From positions 14,708,602 to 14,772,601 of the forward strand of contig OZ020257.1 in assembly GCA_963971285.1 (NCBI GenBank): 64,000 nt of DNA. Direction: 5' to 3'. Below the pieces are notes generated by a model. That model saw nothing but the letters and a program-made list of their open reading frames with translations. It had not been told where the DNA came from and did no database searches. Source of the DNA: Astropecten irregularis. Its lineage: Eukaryota > Echinodermata > Asteroidea > Paxillosida > Astropectinidae. The translations under genes were made by a program, and so were the position numbers. Of the stretch, positions 1 to 12,635 are shown one piece after another. Numbering within the stretch: position 1 is the first letter of the stretch; the number at the start of each line of letters is the position of its first letter.

Positions 1-352
1 CAATGATAAACATCCCTGGAGAATCTTGACAGATGCATTAATTTGACTTTGATAATTGTTATTTCGTCAGGCCTTGCAGTACAATGGGGGACTTTGGAGC
101 GTGGTCTTCAAGTTGATAGCGCACGTGCACGCACTCGCACAACAACTGGCGCATGCTCTCAGTTGCGCGCGCATGCTCAGAAATAGCAAAAAAGAGACTT
201 CAGTCTGCTGCCGCCAACGTCTCAAAAGTCTCCCATTTTGCTAAGCAGCAGCAGGACGCAGTTAGTGCAGAAACTGATGAGTGGGAACGTCTAGAAATAA
301 ATTACAGTGAAAGGATATTGACTGTAATGAATTTTGAGTTACCAATGAAAAT

Positions 353-430
353 TTGGACTGAATTTTGGAATCAAACCTGAGACCAATGGAATGCTATTCC
401 AGCACTCTACCATCTAAGCTATCCCCTTGC
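353..430 (-). repeat. tRNA-derived SINE fragment
   Basis: Read on the minus strand, this begins with an A-box-like segment (TAGCTTAGATGGTAGAGTGC) and ends with a B-box-like segment (GGTTTGATTCC), the spacing of a tRNA-derived Pol III promoter. The ends do not pair into an acceptor stem, so it is a degenerate SINE head rather than a working tRNA gene. Related fragments occur near 24.6, 52.6 and 58.2 kb. Confidence 0.55.
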
Positions 431-1366
431 TCTCTGACGATAGAGGCCACATGATGTTGAGCATTCTTGTTAGAAGTGCAAGTCCAAAGCCATACTCCAT
501 TATTTTTTGGCCTGCGACCAAATTCACATTTGATTTGTTTCATATTCATTACTCTCTAAAACCAGTTCAGGAAAACAGCTGTTTTCAAATAAGCTTCTAG
601 ATGAATTTGTTGCCGCTTTGTGTCAGTCCCCAAGTACCAATTAGGTGTACTGCACCAAGAGTAAGTGACGTACAAGGTGCAACCCATTTTCAAATCTCAG
701 CAGCTCCAGCAAACATGGAGTGATCAGTCCTCCTGCTCCATACCCCAGGTACCAGTGAGTCATTTCCATAGTAATATGATAATCGTGACTGCGTGTCAAA
801 AATGTCGGCTCGTCTGCATTATTTATCACCTCGTGTTCCAGCCGAACGTCTCGTTCATTTAAGCCAGTTGTTTTTCACCTCGTTTCGTTCAAGGTGGTGC
901 CGTTTTTTTTTAAGTCATGGTAGTCGGCAATTTATCGTGCGGCAACAAATGGAACTTGACAGCAATGAATCAATAAGTTGAAAGTGGCAGGAAGCCCGCA
1001 TTGGGATATTGGTGTACAGAGCATAGCATAAACGTGGCCTGATTTTACTAATTAGTCTTTAAGTCACTGGGAGTTATTAGACCTTTTGACTTGTGCCATT
1101 AAAATCGCCTGAATTGTCTCAGGTTTCAATGAAGGACAAAAATCCTTGTGCCTAGACCTTTAGGCCCTATGGCTGGAATGTGTTGCAAGCAACATCGTGA
1201 GAAATTGCACGTATGCAGTCTGAAATTTTGTAACATTTCAGGAGAACAAGAAAATGAAAGCTGTGGAACTTTGTATACAGCCCTTGGCTGATTAATGTGT
1301 GGCTTACAACTTTCAGCACTGAGCTGTGACTTTTTCCTCCTTGTGCAATCCATGAATGGATCCGTC

Positions 1367-1586
1367 ATTTCAGCCAAAATTTAAGATTTCAGTCAAAATT
1401 GAAGATTTCAGCCAAAATTGAAGATTTCAGCCGAAATTTAAGGTTTCAGTCAAAATGTAAGATTTTAGTCAAAATTTAAGATTTTAGTCACAATTTAAGA
1501 TTTTAGTCAAAATTTAAGATTTCAGTCAAAATGTTAGATTTCAGTCAAAATTTTAGATTTCAGTCAAAATTTTAGGTTTTAGTCGG
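1367..1586. repeat. tandem repeat, ~19-bp unit, ~11 copies
   Basis: A unit close to ATTTCAGTCAAAATTTAAG is repeated about eleven times with point changes (cagcc/cagtc/tagtc variants). It is AT-rich minisatellite DNA; the ends are sharp and unique sequence follows on both sides. Confidence 0.9.
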
Positions 1587-3233
1587 AAGCCTATCAGAAT
1601 CTGCCTTTCCTTTCAAAGGTCATTCACTTCTTGAGGGAAACGTTGGCCAGTCATTTGTTCCTTGTAAAAAAAAATAAGCCCCCAGGAATATGATTGTTTC
1701 ACTGTTACATAGATCTGTTGAAGACAGGCAAGCTTAAAAATCTAGATGAAAGTTGATAATATCGATTCATTCATCCTAAGCATCCCACAGTATCCAGTAT
1801 CCCTAGTACCTGTAGTGCTGGATTTTGAAAGATGTGTGATTGTAAAGCCCAGGTAATACTAGCCATAACTTTACAAAGAGGTTGGGTGGCTGGGTCAACT
1901 TGTCCACAAGTCTAGGGTCTACCCGAGGGGTGTAAAGGGTTTGGTGATTTCAAGGAAACAGCAAGGTTCCTTGGCAAAATACTTAAATTGGGGAGGAAGG
2001 ATTAAGAAAAGAATAAATAAATTCTTTTAGAATCAATGAAAGTGTAGAAAACTTTTGACAAACTTGTACAAGAAGTCTAGCCTCAAGGATTAACTCTGTA
2101 CTGTCATGTCCAGTTACCCTGAGTTTTGTGCATATCATCCATTATGGTCATATAAATCTCTGTCTGGATATAAAATTCCACTTGGAATTAGGTTTCCCAG
2201 GCCAGCTGGATTGCGTTGTGTAGAATCCCAGACAGCAGTTTACCTCAAATTGTCTTAAAATAATTCTGAAATTTATGGCGGACCAGTCCTTGAATTGTCT
2301 TCATAAATCAAGTGTTGATATTCCTGGAGTCCTGGAGGCATGTCAGGGTTATTTGGTGGGAGGATCTGTTGTTTTTTCTACTTAAGCAAAATTGTTGTCA
2401 CAGACCCCCCTCCCCCCCCCAGCCCCCCAAAAAATGAAAATGAATGGGAATCCAGCTTTGACATAGACAGATTTGACAATCTGAAAGGAAAAAGCTGAAA
2501 TTTAAAAGTTCCAGAGTTTAGGCGTTTGTGCAGAGCAGGTGTACAAAAAACTGAAATTCTGAGTTCAAATCTAAACAAAAACAGTCTCACATCTCTGCTT
2601 TAATTCAATCCTAATGTTTATCAATTGAAATGTACAGTAAACTATGATCCACCAAAATGTAAAAATGGTTGTTAGAGGTGACAAATATAAGACTGAAGGC
2701 TGCTTTCCAGCCATGCCACTATGATGGGATCGGAACAATCCTCCATTGTCTTTGCACAAAATATGGAAATTGGCATCACCTATTAGATGTAGGATGTTTG
2801 CGTGAGAGGAACATACTGCACCCCTTGGGATGCCAAATTATATGCTAATCCCACCCAGCAACTGTTCGCCAAACCTGGCTGCGATTCCAAACAGATCTTA
2901 AACTGAGCTAGCTGCGTTTGCCTTGGATGTTTTGAATCATTCCTGGATCTTCATCCCCCAAAACAAGTAACTTCCTGTCATTTGCACGATCCATTCTTTC
3001 AGTCATAACTTTCTGTTGATGAACAATGCTGTTCTTTTATCTGTTTATACTAAGTAAGAGATTCAAATTAGAGATCAGTGACTAAATAAAACATCCAGGG
3101 TGACAGTATATGGAATTAATCTATGTATCATCACAGAAGTTTTGTTATCCGTGTAAGGACATCTCCACTACATCTGATTTGTGGGTTTTGTGGAAAGTCA
3201 CGGTGAGTGGTGCACTTTTTTCTTTGGCTTTAT

Positions 3234-3511
3234 CCAGGGCTCAAAATATCCACTAGACCGTGGACCGAGTCTAGTGATTTCAGTGTCGGCCTAGTAAAAT
3301 GTGTACTGCTGCACTAGTCCGGCTGTCTAGTGATTTTGTTTTCCTTGCACAATTAAAATGGTGCCTATTAAAATTGATGATATATTACGGTTTTCCTATG
3401 TACATGAATGCCACAGGTCTAGTGGAAAGAGTTCAGGTCTAGTAAAATGCTTCAGTTTAATACTAGACCTTCTGTCCGGTGCTTTTTTTTTTCACGAAAT
3501 TTGGGCCCTGG
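3234..3511. mobile_element. MITE-like element with ~15-bp terminal inverted repeats
   Basis: The left end CCAGGGCTCAAAAT is matched by the inverted right end ATTTGGGCCCTGG with few differences. The 278-bp interior is non-coding and carries five or more scattered copies of CTAGT/CTAGA words. No transposase is encoded. Terminal inverted repeats plus a non-coding interior suggest a non-autonomous DNA transposon; I could not identify a clear target duplication. Confidence 0.5.
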
Positions 3512-3810
3512 ACTCTCAGCTTGATGTTGGGTTTTGCAGATGTTGTTGATGTAGAATCTAATCAGCTTTGATTGGTCAGAAAGTTTGGTTGCTAATCTGC
3601 ATATTCAGTTGAAGTTTTGGCTACTAGGATCTGCACCGCAGTAATATGTGATACAGACTGAAATGCATTGGTATTCTATTAGACTTGGTGTTAAGAAGAG
3701 ATTGGAAGTTCACTAGTTGATGTCTATACCTATCAGTGGTTTTAAATACAAAATATGGTGGATAAACTATTTAGAAGATCTTTTCCAGCTAATTTCATCA
3801 GTCAGTTGTG

Positions 3811-3935
3811 ATCTCCTGATGAGGACTAGAGCAGGCTAGTCGAAAACGTTGAGACCTTAAGAGAAGTGCGAATGAAATAAAAGTGTGAAAGTACGAATGA
3901 TTCTTACATGGTGTTTCCGCAAACCGATCCTCATA
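3811..3935 (+). mobile_element. dispersed ~120-bp element with hammerhead-like 5' core, copy 1
   Basis: It starts CTGATGAG, then GACTAG, a six-base loop and CTAGTC (a perfect 6-bp hairpin), then GAAAACGTT. About 80 bp later it ends with a conserved tail (GGTGTTTCCGCAAACCGATC). Near-identical copies lie at 24,421 (+) and 62,465 (-). The CUGAUGA box, a hairpin and a GAAA box are the order of a hammerhead ribozyme core. Here four bases before the box (TCTC) can also pair with GAGA just after GTT, as a short stem I. One extra purine after CUGAUGA and one extra A in the GAAA box depart from the canonical core, so catalysis is not implied. Confidence 0.6.
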
Positions 3936-6668
3936 CCAATTGTCACCATGCAAAGCCTCAAATCTTTCTAGTGTTCTCATTTGTTTGGACTTGTACACTT
4001 TTCTGCCTATTACACTGATCAATATGTCACATTGTGTTCTCAGAAAATGTAGCTGACTTTCAATTCAGGCATTACCCAGCTAGATTTGAAGTGAGTTTGA
4101 AGGCGTCTTTCTTAGACAGCCTGTTTTGACACCCATCTTTCAGAGGCTTTGTTTTTGTTTAGAACGCCCCATTTCACAAGTAAACAAATTACCAAGGTAA
4201 ACATTAGGGCACCTTGTTTTTCTGTAGCAAGTCCCTAATTTAAAAAACCCATTCCATTTTTTATGATCCAAACTATGCTGTCATGATGCTTGCCTTGGGT
4301 TTATTATTTGGTGTTAACCTTGAGGCGTGTATAGGATTATGGCATGGTATTTGTTTGGTACTTACCAACATGTTTGTTGTTTCATGGTTCACTGTATCTA
4401 ACAGGTGCCTGCAGAAGGGAATCAATCTTTAAAATGTAAACCAACGTTCCACATTTTCTTAAAATGGGTGTCAGCCTGAGTTTAAAACCTCTCAAGTATG
4501 ATGAATTTTCAGATGATGACTTCATTGATTTTTTTTTCCCTGAGGCGAACCGTTTATTGGAATATTGACCCGGCCTTTGTCGTGTGACTCCTAGAATTAA
4601 ATTTAACAGCTTCAAAATGTCAAACTTGGATTCTGGCTGTTTTAGTTCTTCTACATCGGGAAGAAAAATAACCACAGTGAGAACATTATTTCTAATTTCC
4701 TCTCGTTAATTGCTAAGCAGATTAGGAAATAGATAAATCCAAACGAAGACATGAAAAAAAGGAGGCGGAATCAGTGGGCTCTGATGATCTCTATTAATTT
4801 AAAGGTCACGGATAGGAAGTAGGGTAAATTTGGTGTTGGTTTTTTTAATATTTGTGGTTTTGTATCAAGCGTCTGAGTCAGAGTTTGTCCCCAAAACCTT
4901 TAACTCAAAACCTCTCAGATTTATTGGAAGAGAATTGATATTTTCATCTCTTAATGAAAAACATCCCAAGGAGGGGCCAGTCGGGGGATGAGGGGAGATT
5001 CAAATTGACGCCCACGGCAACCTCCGGACAGTCTGCCAAAGGGATCCCTTTTTCTCTTTCCTGGTCAATTCCCAACTCTGGGACGTTGACGCATCAGTTC
5101 CTCATATCCAATTGCAGGGAACATGTGTGACTGTTCAGAACCTGAAACATTTCTCACGATTGTCTCACACTTGCCCACAAAGCCACACGTTCTCAAATAT
5201 CCTATATAGTGGAGACAAATCATTGTTCTTTTTGATCTCTTGCTTCTACATGACTCAGACTCTCTCCCATAACTTTTGAGCATGAGATCCCTTGTGGAGC
5301 CAAGCTTGTCTCCAGAATTGCTATTTGGAGACCGTCTTTGTTCACTTTTCATTGTTCTTAGGTCTTCAAAAGGTATCCAATGTTTGTAAAGTTACAATTC
5401 CATACAGACATTTAACAATACTTCAATTTTAATTAACTTTGAATCTCTTGATTGTCGTGCTCTTTGTTGGCAAATTCTCTCATTTTTTCGTGATTTGTAA
5501 CTGGGACAAGTTGCCAGTCGGGGACTTGTTGTTCTCTTCTTTATATCGTCGTCATCGTGCTGTCGTTGTCTCAGTCTACTCGAAAGACAATGGACTATGC
5601 CTGGAGTACTGTCAATTCACTGTTGAGCACTGTCCACTGCGACTGTTCAGTCCAATTCTGGAGCGACAAACACCTTTAGAACAATTTACCCCAAAGCTAA
5701 AGCTCTGCCTCTGTGTTTGTGCCCTTAAAGATGAATCTGTGTTCCATAACGGAAGTGTGGAATCCCAGTTATAAGGATTTCTCATGTAACTGCATGAAGT
5801 ACAAATCAATATAGAAAGGTCCATCTTTAAAGACCAAACTTGGCAATGGGGCACCAGGAACCCAGGACCTGGCACCTGGGAAAGAGTTGAAGAGAAGCAG
5901 ATGAAGAGAGTCTGACTCATTCTCCCAACGACGATCTCTTACCCTGGAAATTGAAATACCCCTGGTATTTTTCCCTTTTTCACATTTGTGCAGCAAAGAT
6001 TGTTTTCCTCTGTTGCCGTCTTTAAGATAGATGTGAGATGCTCAGTCAAAGTGCAAACAAACACATTGTTACCAGGCCACAGAAATCACTTAGAATGCAG
6101 GAGCATGCATGTTTATCGATTGGAACAATTCTTTCGTAAATGACTTCGTTTTTTTGGTATGGCTGGGGGACCAAGGTCAGATAATTGTAAACAGAAGAAA
6201 GTTTACAGGACCTGAGAGGTAGAATGGATGGGTTAGTGGAAGGATGGATGGGGAGGCAGTTTGGGACTTGCTGGAGCCAGACATCAATGGTGGAGGACTA
6301 GGAAAACTACAAAAACGGTTTGCACTATACTACCGTTCTGCAGGGTTAATGGATTTACATGTTCGTGCTGTTTTGATGTTGTTCCGCGTCTGAATGTTGA
6401 TCGGTTCTTTCAAATCCTATTTTGACTGGCGGCACAAATTTGGGCTGATAGTCGCCGAATGTCATTAACTCGTCTAGCTATTGAAAGGCAACATCCAGGT
6501 CTCCTAAGTTGACCATCTGGTATCCACAGACACAAGGATTATAGTTCACTTCAAGTGTAATGTTATGAGAAAGCTCCTTTTACAACTTCTTTGATCTGAT
6601 GCAGATACCTGTACCTCGCAATCTTTGTCACAAATTTCATGTGAACTGTTGGCATTTACAAAACCAGG

Positions 6669-6800
6669 CTTGAGGCTAGGCTTGAGACTTATTTCGTTAC
6701 CGCCATTTGAGGCCCACAAAACGAAATGAAGGGATTGGGCCATTTGATGAAGCCGAAGAAAGGCTCCAGCTTCAAAATGAATTCCAAGCCTAGCCTCAAG
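6669..6800. repeat. inverted-repeat element, 16-bp perfect arms
   Basis: Arms at 6,669-6,684 (CTTGAGGCTAGGCTTG) and 6,785-6,800 are perfect reverse complements around a 100-bp non-coding interior, and both are followed or preceded by ATTTCG words. It resembles a short, diverged relative of the GGCTCAGGCTC-ended elements near 30.5, 48.7 and 50.7 kb. Confidence 0.5.
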
Positions 6801-8185
6801 ACTCATTTCGTAAAGGCACTGTGTCTCAAGAATATTTCACATCCAAGCTTAAATTTTTTTATAAGCAAACTTTTAAAAAGCAAGCCTTCCCAGCCTAACA
6901 CCATGAAACTTTAAAACTTCAAGCCCTTAATTCTTTAAATTTAGATTGGGTCGTGAATGATTATGGTGTCTGTGTCTAGTACGTGTGCCAAAAATTGGTG
7001 TGAAAAAACTAGCTGGAAATGGTGGATGCCCGTTGATAATTGGGTAGGGTTCCAAGTGAGTATGTGATGACTTCTCTTACAGACTACGACTTCCCGTTCA
7101 CTCCCAGTTCGTAGTGCAGATGTCTCTTTTTGAACTGTGCATCATTTTATCAATTTGTGCATGCGACCCCACATTGCGAAATGGGCTGAAAAAGATCCCA
7201 AATTGAGATTCATCTGGAATAGAACCACTGGAATGAGCTGGAAATGTTGATACTAGTCTGACAGACAGGGTGCTATCTTTCCCAGTTCATTAAATTTACT
7301 TGAGTCCATTCGGGAGATTTGGTTGGTGTGCTGTACATGAATGTGTACGTCAACCAAATTTTGCCTTTGAATAGCTGGACAGGCTTATTATAGGCCCTAT
7401 CTGACGACGTTTCGTTCTTGTGATGTTAGGGTCTTTACGGTGGTTCTTGTATTTCTCGATTTTTGAACATCATGGGCAGTCTAGCAAGAAATAAATTACA
7501 TAGTGTACACTAGTATCAAATGCACTGATGACAAGGCTAAGTTGTAGGCCCCCTATAGTACCCCCGAAATATTGAAGGCTGCTTTGGGACTGGAGATTAC
7601 CTAAAATGTAAAAAATATGCCATCAATGCAGTCTCACCTTGCTGTTTGCCAGACAGTATGTTAGTCTCCGAAAAGCGATATTTTCATAGAGAGGCAGACA
7701 GGATGTGCATTTCATATAGCCGTCTCACCAGCAAAAATTAAAAGATGTCAGTAGTTATTGAAACATGGCGGCGGGGGCGTCTTGTTATTTATGATTGTTA
7801 GACTGAAAGGATAATCCTTGCGCCGCCTGTAGAAAGGTCGGGGCTACTTTTTTTATACACCGGCCTCTGATTTGCGGCCACCATGGGGAGTTTGTCTCCA
7901 TAACCGTCTTCCCGATCCACCTGGTCTTGATTTGGTGTCTGTTGCTAACCGCGGATATCCATGCTTACAGCTCTTGTACCTGTACTAGACACGACTGACT
8001 TTTTGCACTTCATAATAACTGATCAACTACATGTCAGTGCTATCATTAATAAAGCTGTGACTTATGTAGATATTAAGTACCGTAGACTGAATTCATTGGA
8101 AAGAGATATTTTGTATGAATGTATGGGGTTTCATATTTTGTGTGAATTCATTAAGAAGCCATTTTACTGAAACATGAGACGGTTT

Positions 8186-8313
8186 CCAGCCCTTCAATTC
8201 AATTGGTTATTAATGTGTTTTATGCTAAAATGTGTTTATTTTGCCTTTATTAAGTGTGTTATCACAATCTTCATGGAATTCGCATTATTACATCAATTTA
8301 ATTGAAGGGCTGG
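8186..8313. mobile_element. MITE-like element, 128 bp
   Basis: The left end CCAGCCCTTCAATTCAATTG is mirrored by the right end CAATTTAATTGAAGGGCTGG with a single mismatch in about 20 bp. The interior is AT-rich and non-coding. No transposase or convincing target duplication is visible. Confidence 0.6.
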
Positions 8314-9088
8314 TAACATGATTTTGCAGCAAAATTCAACAATCCACAGGAAAATAATTAGTTGAAATTATCACCCATCATGAGGTAGAAATCATTTTTA
8401 AAATATGATAAACATTGATCATACACAATTCATTTAAGTGTGCATGCATTACAAATGGTCAGTCTACACTGTAATGAATGTATGTTGTAACATAAATTTA
8501 ATAAAATTACATCAAGCGTAGAACTAGGACAGGGTAGCTAAGGTTTTGGCCTGGGTGTTCCTCAAAATTATCTACCCTTATCTCTTGAAGAATATAGGCC
8601 TACTCAATTCCAGGTGTGTAACAGGATGTTATTTATTTCTGGAAGAAAACATATTAATCAAAGGGGAATTCCTGAAAACAAAACGTAGTTTGTAGCGGCG
8701 TGTCATCTCTGCCCTTTAAGTCCCGTCCTCTCTAAGGTGAGTCTCCTTCTAAACCGACCATGATGCCACTTGGCAGTTATGATCCTTGTCAGGGGAAACG
8801 AACCACGGCTGAGTTAATTGCTAAGAATTTCCTGCTGGAAGAGGAGGGTGAGGGGAGGGGGGTCAGTGCAGACACCGATGCGCTTCCTGTCACAGTAGAC
8901 ACCTTTGAAATCATGACCTGATATATTTTTAGTCGAGCCGTTGCTGTGGCATTTGCGTTCCTGAGATATTGTGTCCTGCCATATGCCCAACTCGTTGTCT
9001 TCATCAACGTGTGACCCATGGAAAAACATTTTACATTTATCGTAGAATTATCAAATAACCGCAAGGGAAACTGATTTAGTTTAAAGTG

Positions 9089-9192
9089 ATTGAAAAGTGA
9101 ACAAAGAAAAATTAACTGGAGCGGGATTCGAACCGGAGGTTGCCGGTTCGAATCTCACTCCAGTCAATTTTCACTTTTGTACACTTTTCAAT
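9089..9192. repeat. head-to-head SINE foldback (hairpin)
   Basis: Two copies of the same SINE-derived segment face each other: 9,089-9,136 and 9,143-9,192 are about 85-90% reverse complementary, with only about six bases between them. Each arm contains a tRNA B-box (GGTTCGAATC) followed by ACTCCAGT and a CACTTTTCAA tail. Single-arm versions of this sequence occur at 10,160 and 20,042, so the foldback was made by inverted duplication or insertion of one copy beside another. Confidence 0.75.
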
Positions 9193-9233
9193 ATATTTGT
9201 GTAAGTTAGCAATATGAGTGAAAGTAGGAGGCC

Positions 9234-9373
9234 AGGGCTGGATTTCACAAAGCTCTAAGATTTTATCTTTAAAGTTGTCCGTATCGCCATAGTGATTTGT
9301 ATTGTGACATCACATGTTGCTTAGCAATTAAGATGAATTCACCCTTAGGATTCATCTTAGTGCTTCGTGAAAT
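9234..9373. mobile_element. MITE-like element, ~140 bp
   Basis: The left end GGCTGGATTTCACAAAG pairs with the right end CTTCGTGAAATCAGCC. The ATTTCACAAAG terminus resembles that of the element at 56.4 kb, and more distantly the ATTTCATAGAG termini at 44.3, 51.1 and 57.5 kb. The interior is non-coding. Confidence 0.5.
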
Positions 9374-10159
9374 CAGCCTCAGGTTGGCAGCAGTGTCTGC
9401 CACTGTCAAATTCGTTGGGATAAATTGGGTGAAAATTTGGTCTATAGAAGATGCCCAATGACTACAATAAGTAACTGTTTTTGATGTCCTTGATTGTATA
9501 CAGTGTATGATGCCTGTTGTTGTTTATTTTGAGCCCATGTATGCCTTTCCCAATGAAGTGCAAGACCCCTAACCCTTGTCACTTCACCCTACCCGAAATA
9601 TCACGGATTGCCCTCAAGGCCAAATTAGCTCGTTCCTGAATTTCGTTCCTGGAGTGTTGCATACAATGTACCAAGTTCAGCCAGGAATGCATTTGTTGAC
9701 ACACTTCAGTGTTTGACATGTTCAGTTCCCTGACCTTTTATTTACAAATTTGACACAGGATCTCAGTTGATAGGTATCTCATATCCTGCACCTGATAATT
9801 GATGGTATTACTCCTACTTCCGTCATTGATCCGCACTCTGTAACTTTACAGGCACGCTTCCTTATGCTTCATTCATCAAACTTGAAGATTGTTGTTCCGA
9901 AGATCTGCTTTCTACTCATTAGTCAACCATTTTTTTTCCCAAGAGTTTTCAATCAGCTGTCTTGTCATTCATTTGACTTTGCAGCTTTACACATCAATAG
10001 AGTTAACTCTGAGCTTTTACAAATGTTTTAACATTTGTATGACTAAATTTTTGTTTTTTAATTCATTCGACTGCGCGGCTTTACTAATTCAATAGAATTG
10101 GCATTGACCTTTATTCTCCTAATGTTTCAAACTTTTCGTTATAACAAATCTTTTACTTA

Positions 10160-10266
10160 TTGAAAAGTGAACAAAGAAAAATTGACTGGAGCAGGATTTG
10201 AACCGGCGACCTCCTGTGAACAAAGAAAAATTCAAGACTGGAGCAAGATTCGAACCAGCGACCTCT
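10160..10266 (-). repeat. SINE 3' fragment with internal partial duplication
   Basis: The segment GTGAACAAAGAAAAATT, then ACTGGAGC and the B-box complement GATTCGAACC followed by GCGACCTC, appears twice in a row here. It is the same sequence as each arm of the foldback at 9.1 kb. The A-box half is absent, so these are truncated copies. Confidence 0.65.
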
Positions 10267-12635
10267 TTTTAAAATCTGTGACTTAATTTTTGCTGGAATT
10301 AAGGATTGTCCCAAATCAGCCAAGATTGAAACCCTTTTTGAGAGTGCCACTGTTGGAAAGCTCCTTCCCAGCAATTATATTTGCGGTCGGAATGTCTCAT
10401 TTTGTGGACTCGTGTGAATTTGCATCCAGTTTTTGCTCTATGCTGGGTCACATAGCTCTGAAAGGTCCCATCAATCACAGTGTACAGACGCAGACTCCGG
10501 TTGAAGATTATAAAGCTAGAGCTGACAGACACGCGGCCATTGTCTGCATTGATCACGAGTGATTCACGACAAAACCCCGACCGTGACCTTCGCTTACATC
10601 ACATCCAGCTGCAAACACCGTTGCCATGGCGCTGCGTATTACAGAATTCAGGCTGCGATGAAAGGTTCTGATGGCGGTTTACATAACATGTGTGAAATAT
10701 GTGAGCGGGTGTATTTTTAGGGCATTTTGTATTCTGCACATCACGGTCAGGCCGTGTAAATGAACAAAATTTGAAATTGAAATTTCAAACAAATCGTAAA
10801 TTATTTTCTTTTTGTGAAACTGAATGCATTTGGGTATGTTATAACTGTAAAAGGTCCTTTGTCTTGGGAAAACTTCTGAAGTAAATTTTTAACAACTGTC
10901 TTTAAACACAGTGCGAAAATGAAATTTACCAATAAAACCACAAACTTCTTGTTATTTTCTCAAAAAATAATATGAATACAGATTTTGTTGAAACTTTCAC
11001 ACATTATATATCTTTTTGTAAATTTATTTTTCAAAGCAGATGATTGGATTGAGAATGCTTTCTCAGTAAAATATACCAATATTTATGAAACTTTTAATTT
11101 ACTGTCAAAACTTGCCACTATGACTATACAAAATTGAAATTCAGTAGTCCACCTCAGCAAGCTCAGTGGGTCATCTTTTATAGACTTTAAGAACATCTGT
11201 ACTTGACAGCAGTGGGTGGGTGTGGGTTGAAATATTCTTCGAATAAGCCTGCAGTTTTTACTCACTAATGCTTAATATACTGAGGATACAGTTTTAGTAC
11301 AGCATTAATGCTATATGAGTTGTGCAACCCATGAGTCATTACAGTACAGTGACTCTATAATTCACGGTGACTAAATGACGCAGAATTTCACAAATTATAC
11401 AAACATGTCACTATAAATGTTGCCAAGTAAAACAAATTCCACACATAAAATCCACAATGGAGAATATCACTTGCCTTAACCTCAGCATAGTAATTCCGCC
11501 CTCTTACAAGTAAAAATAGGGCGTTTTCATAGCTTTGACCGACCCAGTATACCACCCAATGAACCAGTATCTGTTTGCATAAGACACAACTTTATGCAGT
11601 CGATAAAATGTACCGAAAGTTGGGCTGTTGCCATTAAAACAGGTCTGTACATCAGGGCTCACTTCCGTCACTAGAACTCCCATCATCTGAGACATTTCCG
11701 TCCCGTAAAAATATTTCACTTGGGACTTGTTTATTAAATCCAGTTAAAGGTGTTTTTCATCCAGTCAAAATGTCAGCCGTAGTTTTCTAAAGTTTACGAT
11801 TTCCTATAAATCTAGGCCTGGAGAGAGAGAGAGAAATAGGGGTGCGATAAAATAAAACTGCTTGAATTATTGTCACGCTGACGCAAATCATTCCGTCCGA
11901 AACCAGTGTCCGGTCAAGTCCAACTAGAGCTGGTTTTAAAATGATAACAAACGTCCCCTCTATAGAAATTGGCCAGTGACCTGTGAGAGTTACAGTTGTT
12001 TCCTTCTGAAACTAAAATACGGTATCAAGCATAAAAATGCTGTGACAGCTAACATGTTTGTTGCCAGTGAACAGTTCTAAATCAAATGGACAGAGGATGA
12101 AGGTCAATCTCGCTGAAATTTGTGACGATGATAAATCTTGAACGAAAACTAAAAATAAAGAAAAATCGTGGGGAAATTGAGGAAGTTCAACTCAATAAAA
12201 ATTTCTGTGTCCAAGTCCAGTTTTAATGTACTAGGGAATGTTTATGGTGTTAATATTGTAATTCTAACCTGCATACCAGTACCTTCTGTTCATAATGGCC
12301 GTGCAAGATTCAAACATCTGATGATTGATATTTAGGATGTGGTGCCTCCTCACCTCCCCCCTGAAAGAAAGGAAATGAAGGGAGTTTGAAATATCGCTTG
12401 ATGATAAGAGCTTCAACACATGTTTCAAGCCAGCAGCCCACCAGCAAGACAAACAAAATGCCACAGCAATATCTTACCACATTTACAGCAATGCTTCTTT
12501 GCCTGTTGACAGGCGAGTGCTGGGATCCATGTCACCATCCTGTCTAAGGGATATATAGGACGAGGTTATGATGTGGTTTAAATCTTGTCAAGTTTTAAAC
12601 ACCTTGAGAATGAGATTTATGGTGGTTACTATGGT

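Noticed and set aside
5439-5774. 111-codon open frame in the left region
   Set aside because: No domain or homologue recognised, overlapped by an antisense frame of similar length; treated as chance.
9121-9160. tRNA gene suggested by B-box at 9.1 kb and by A/B boxes at 24.6, 52.6 and 58.2 kb
   Set aside because: No acceptor-stem pairing and degenerate anticodon arms; these are SINE-derived.
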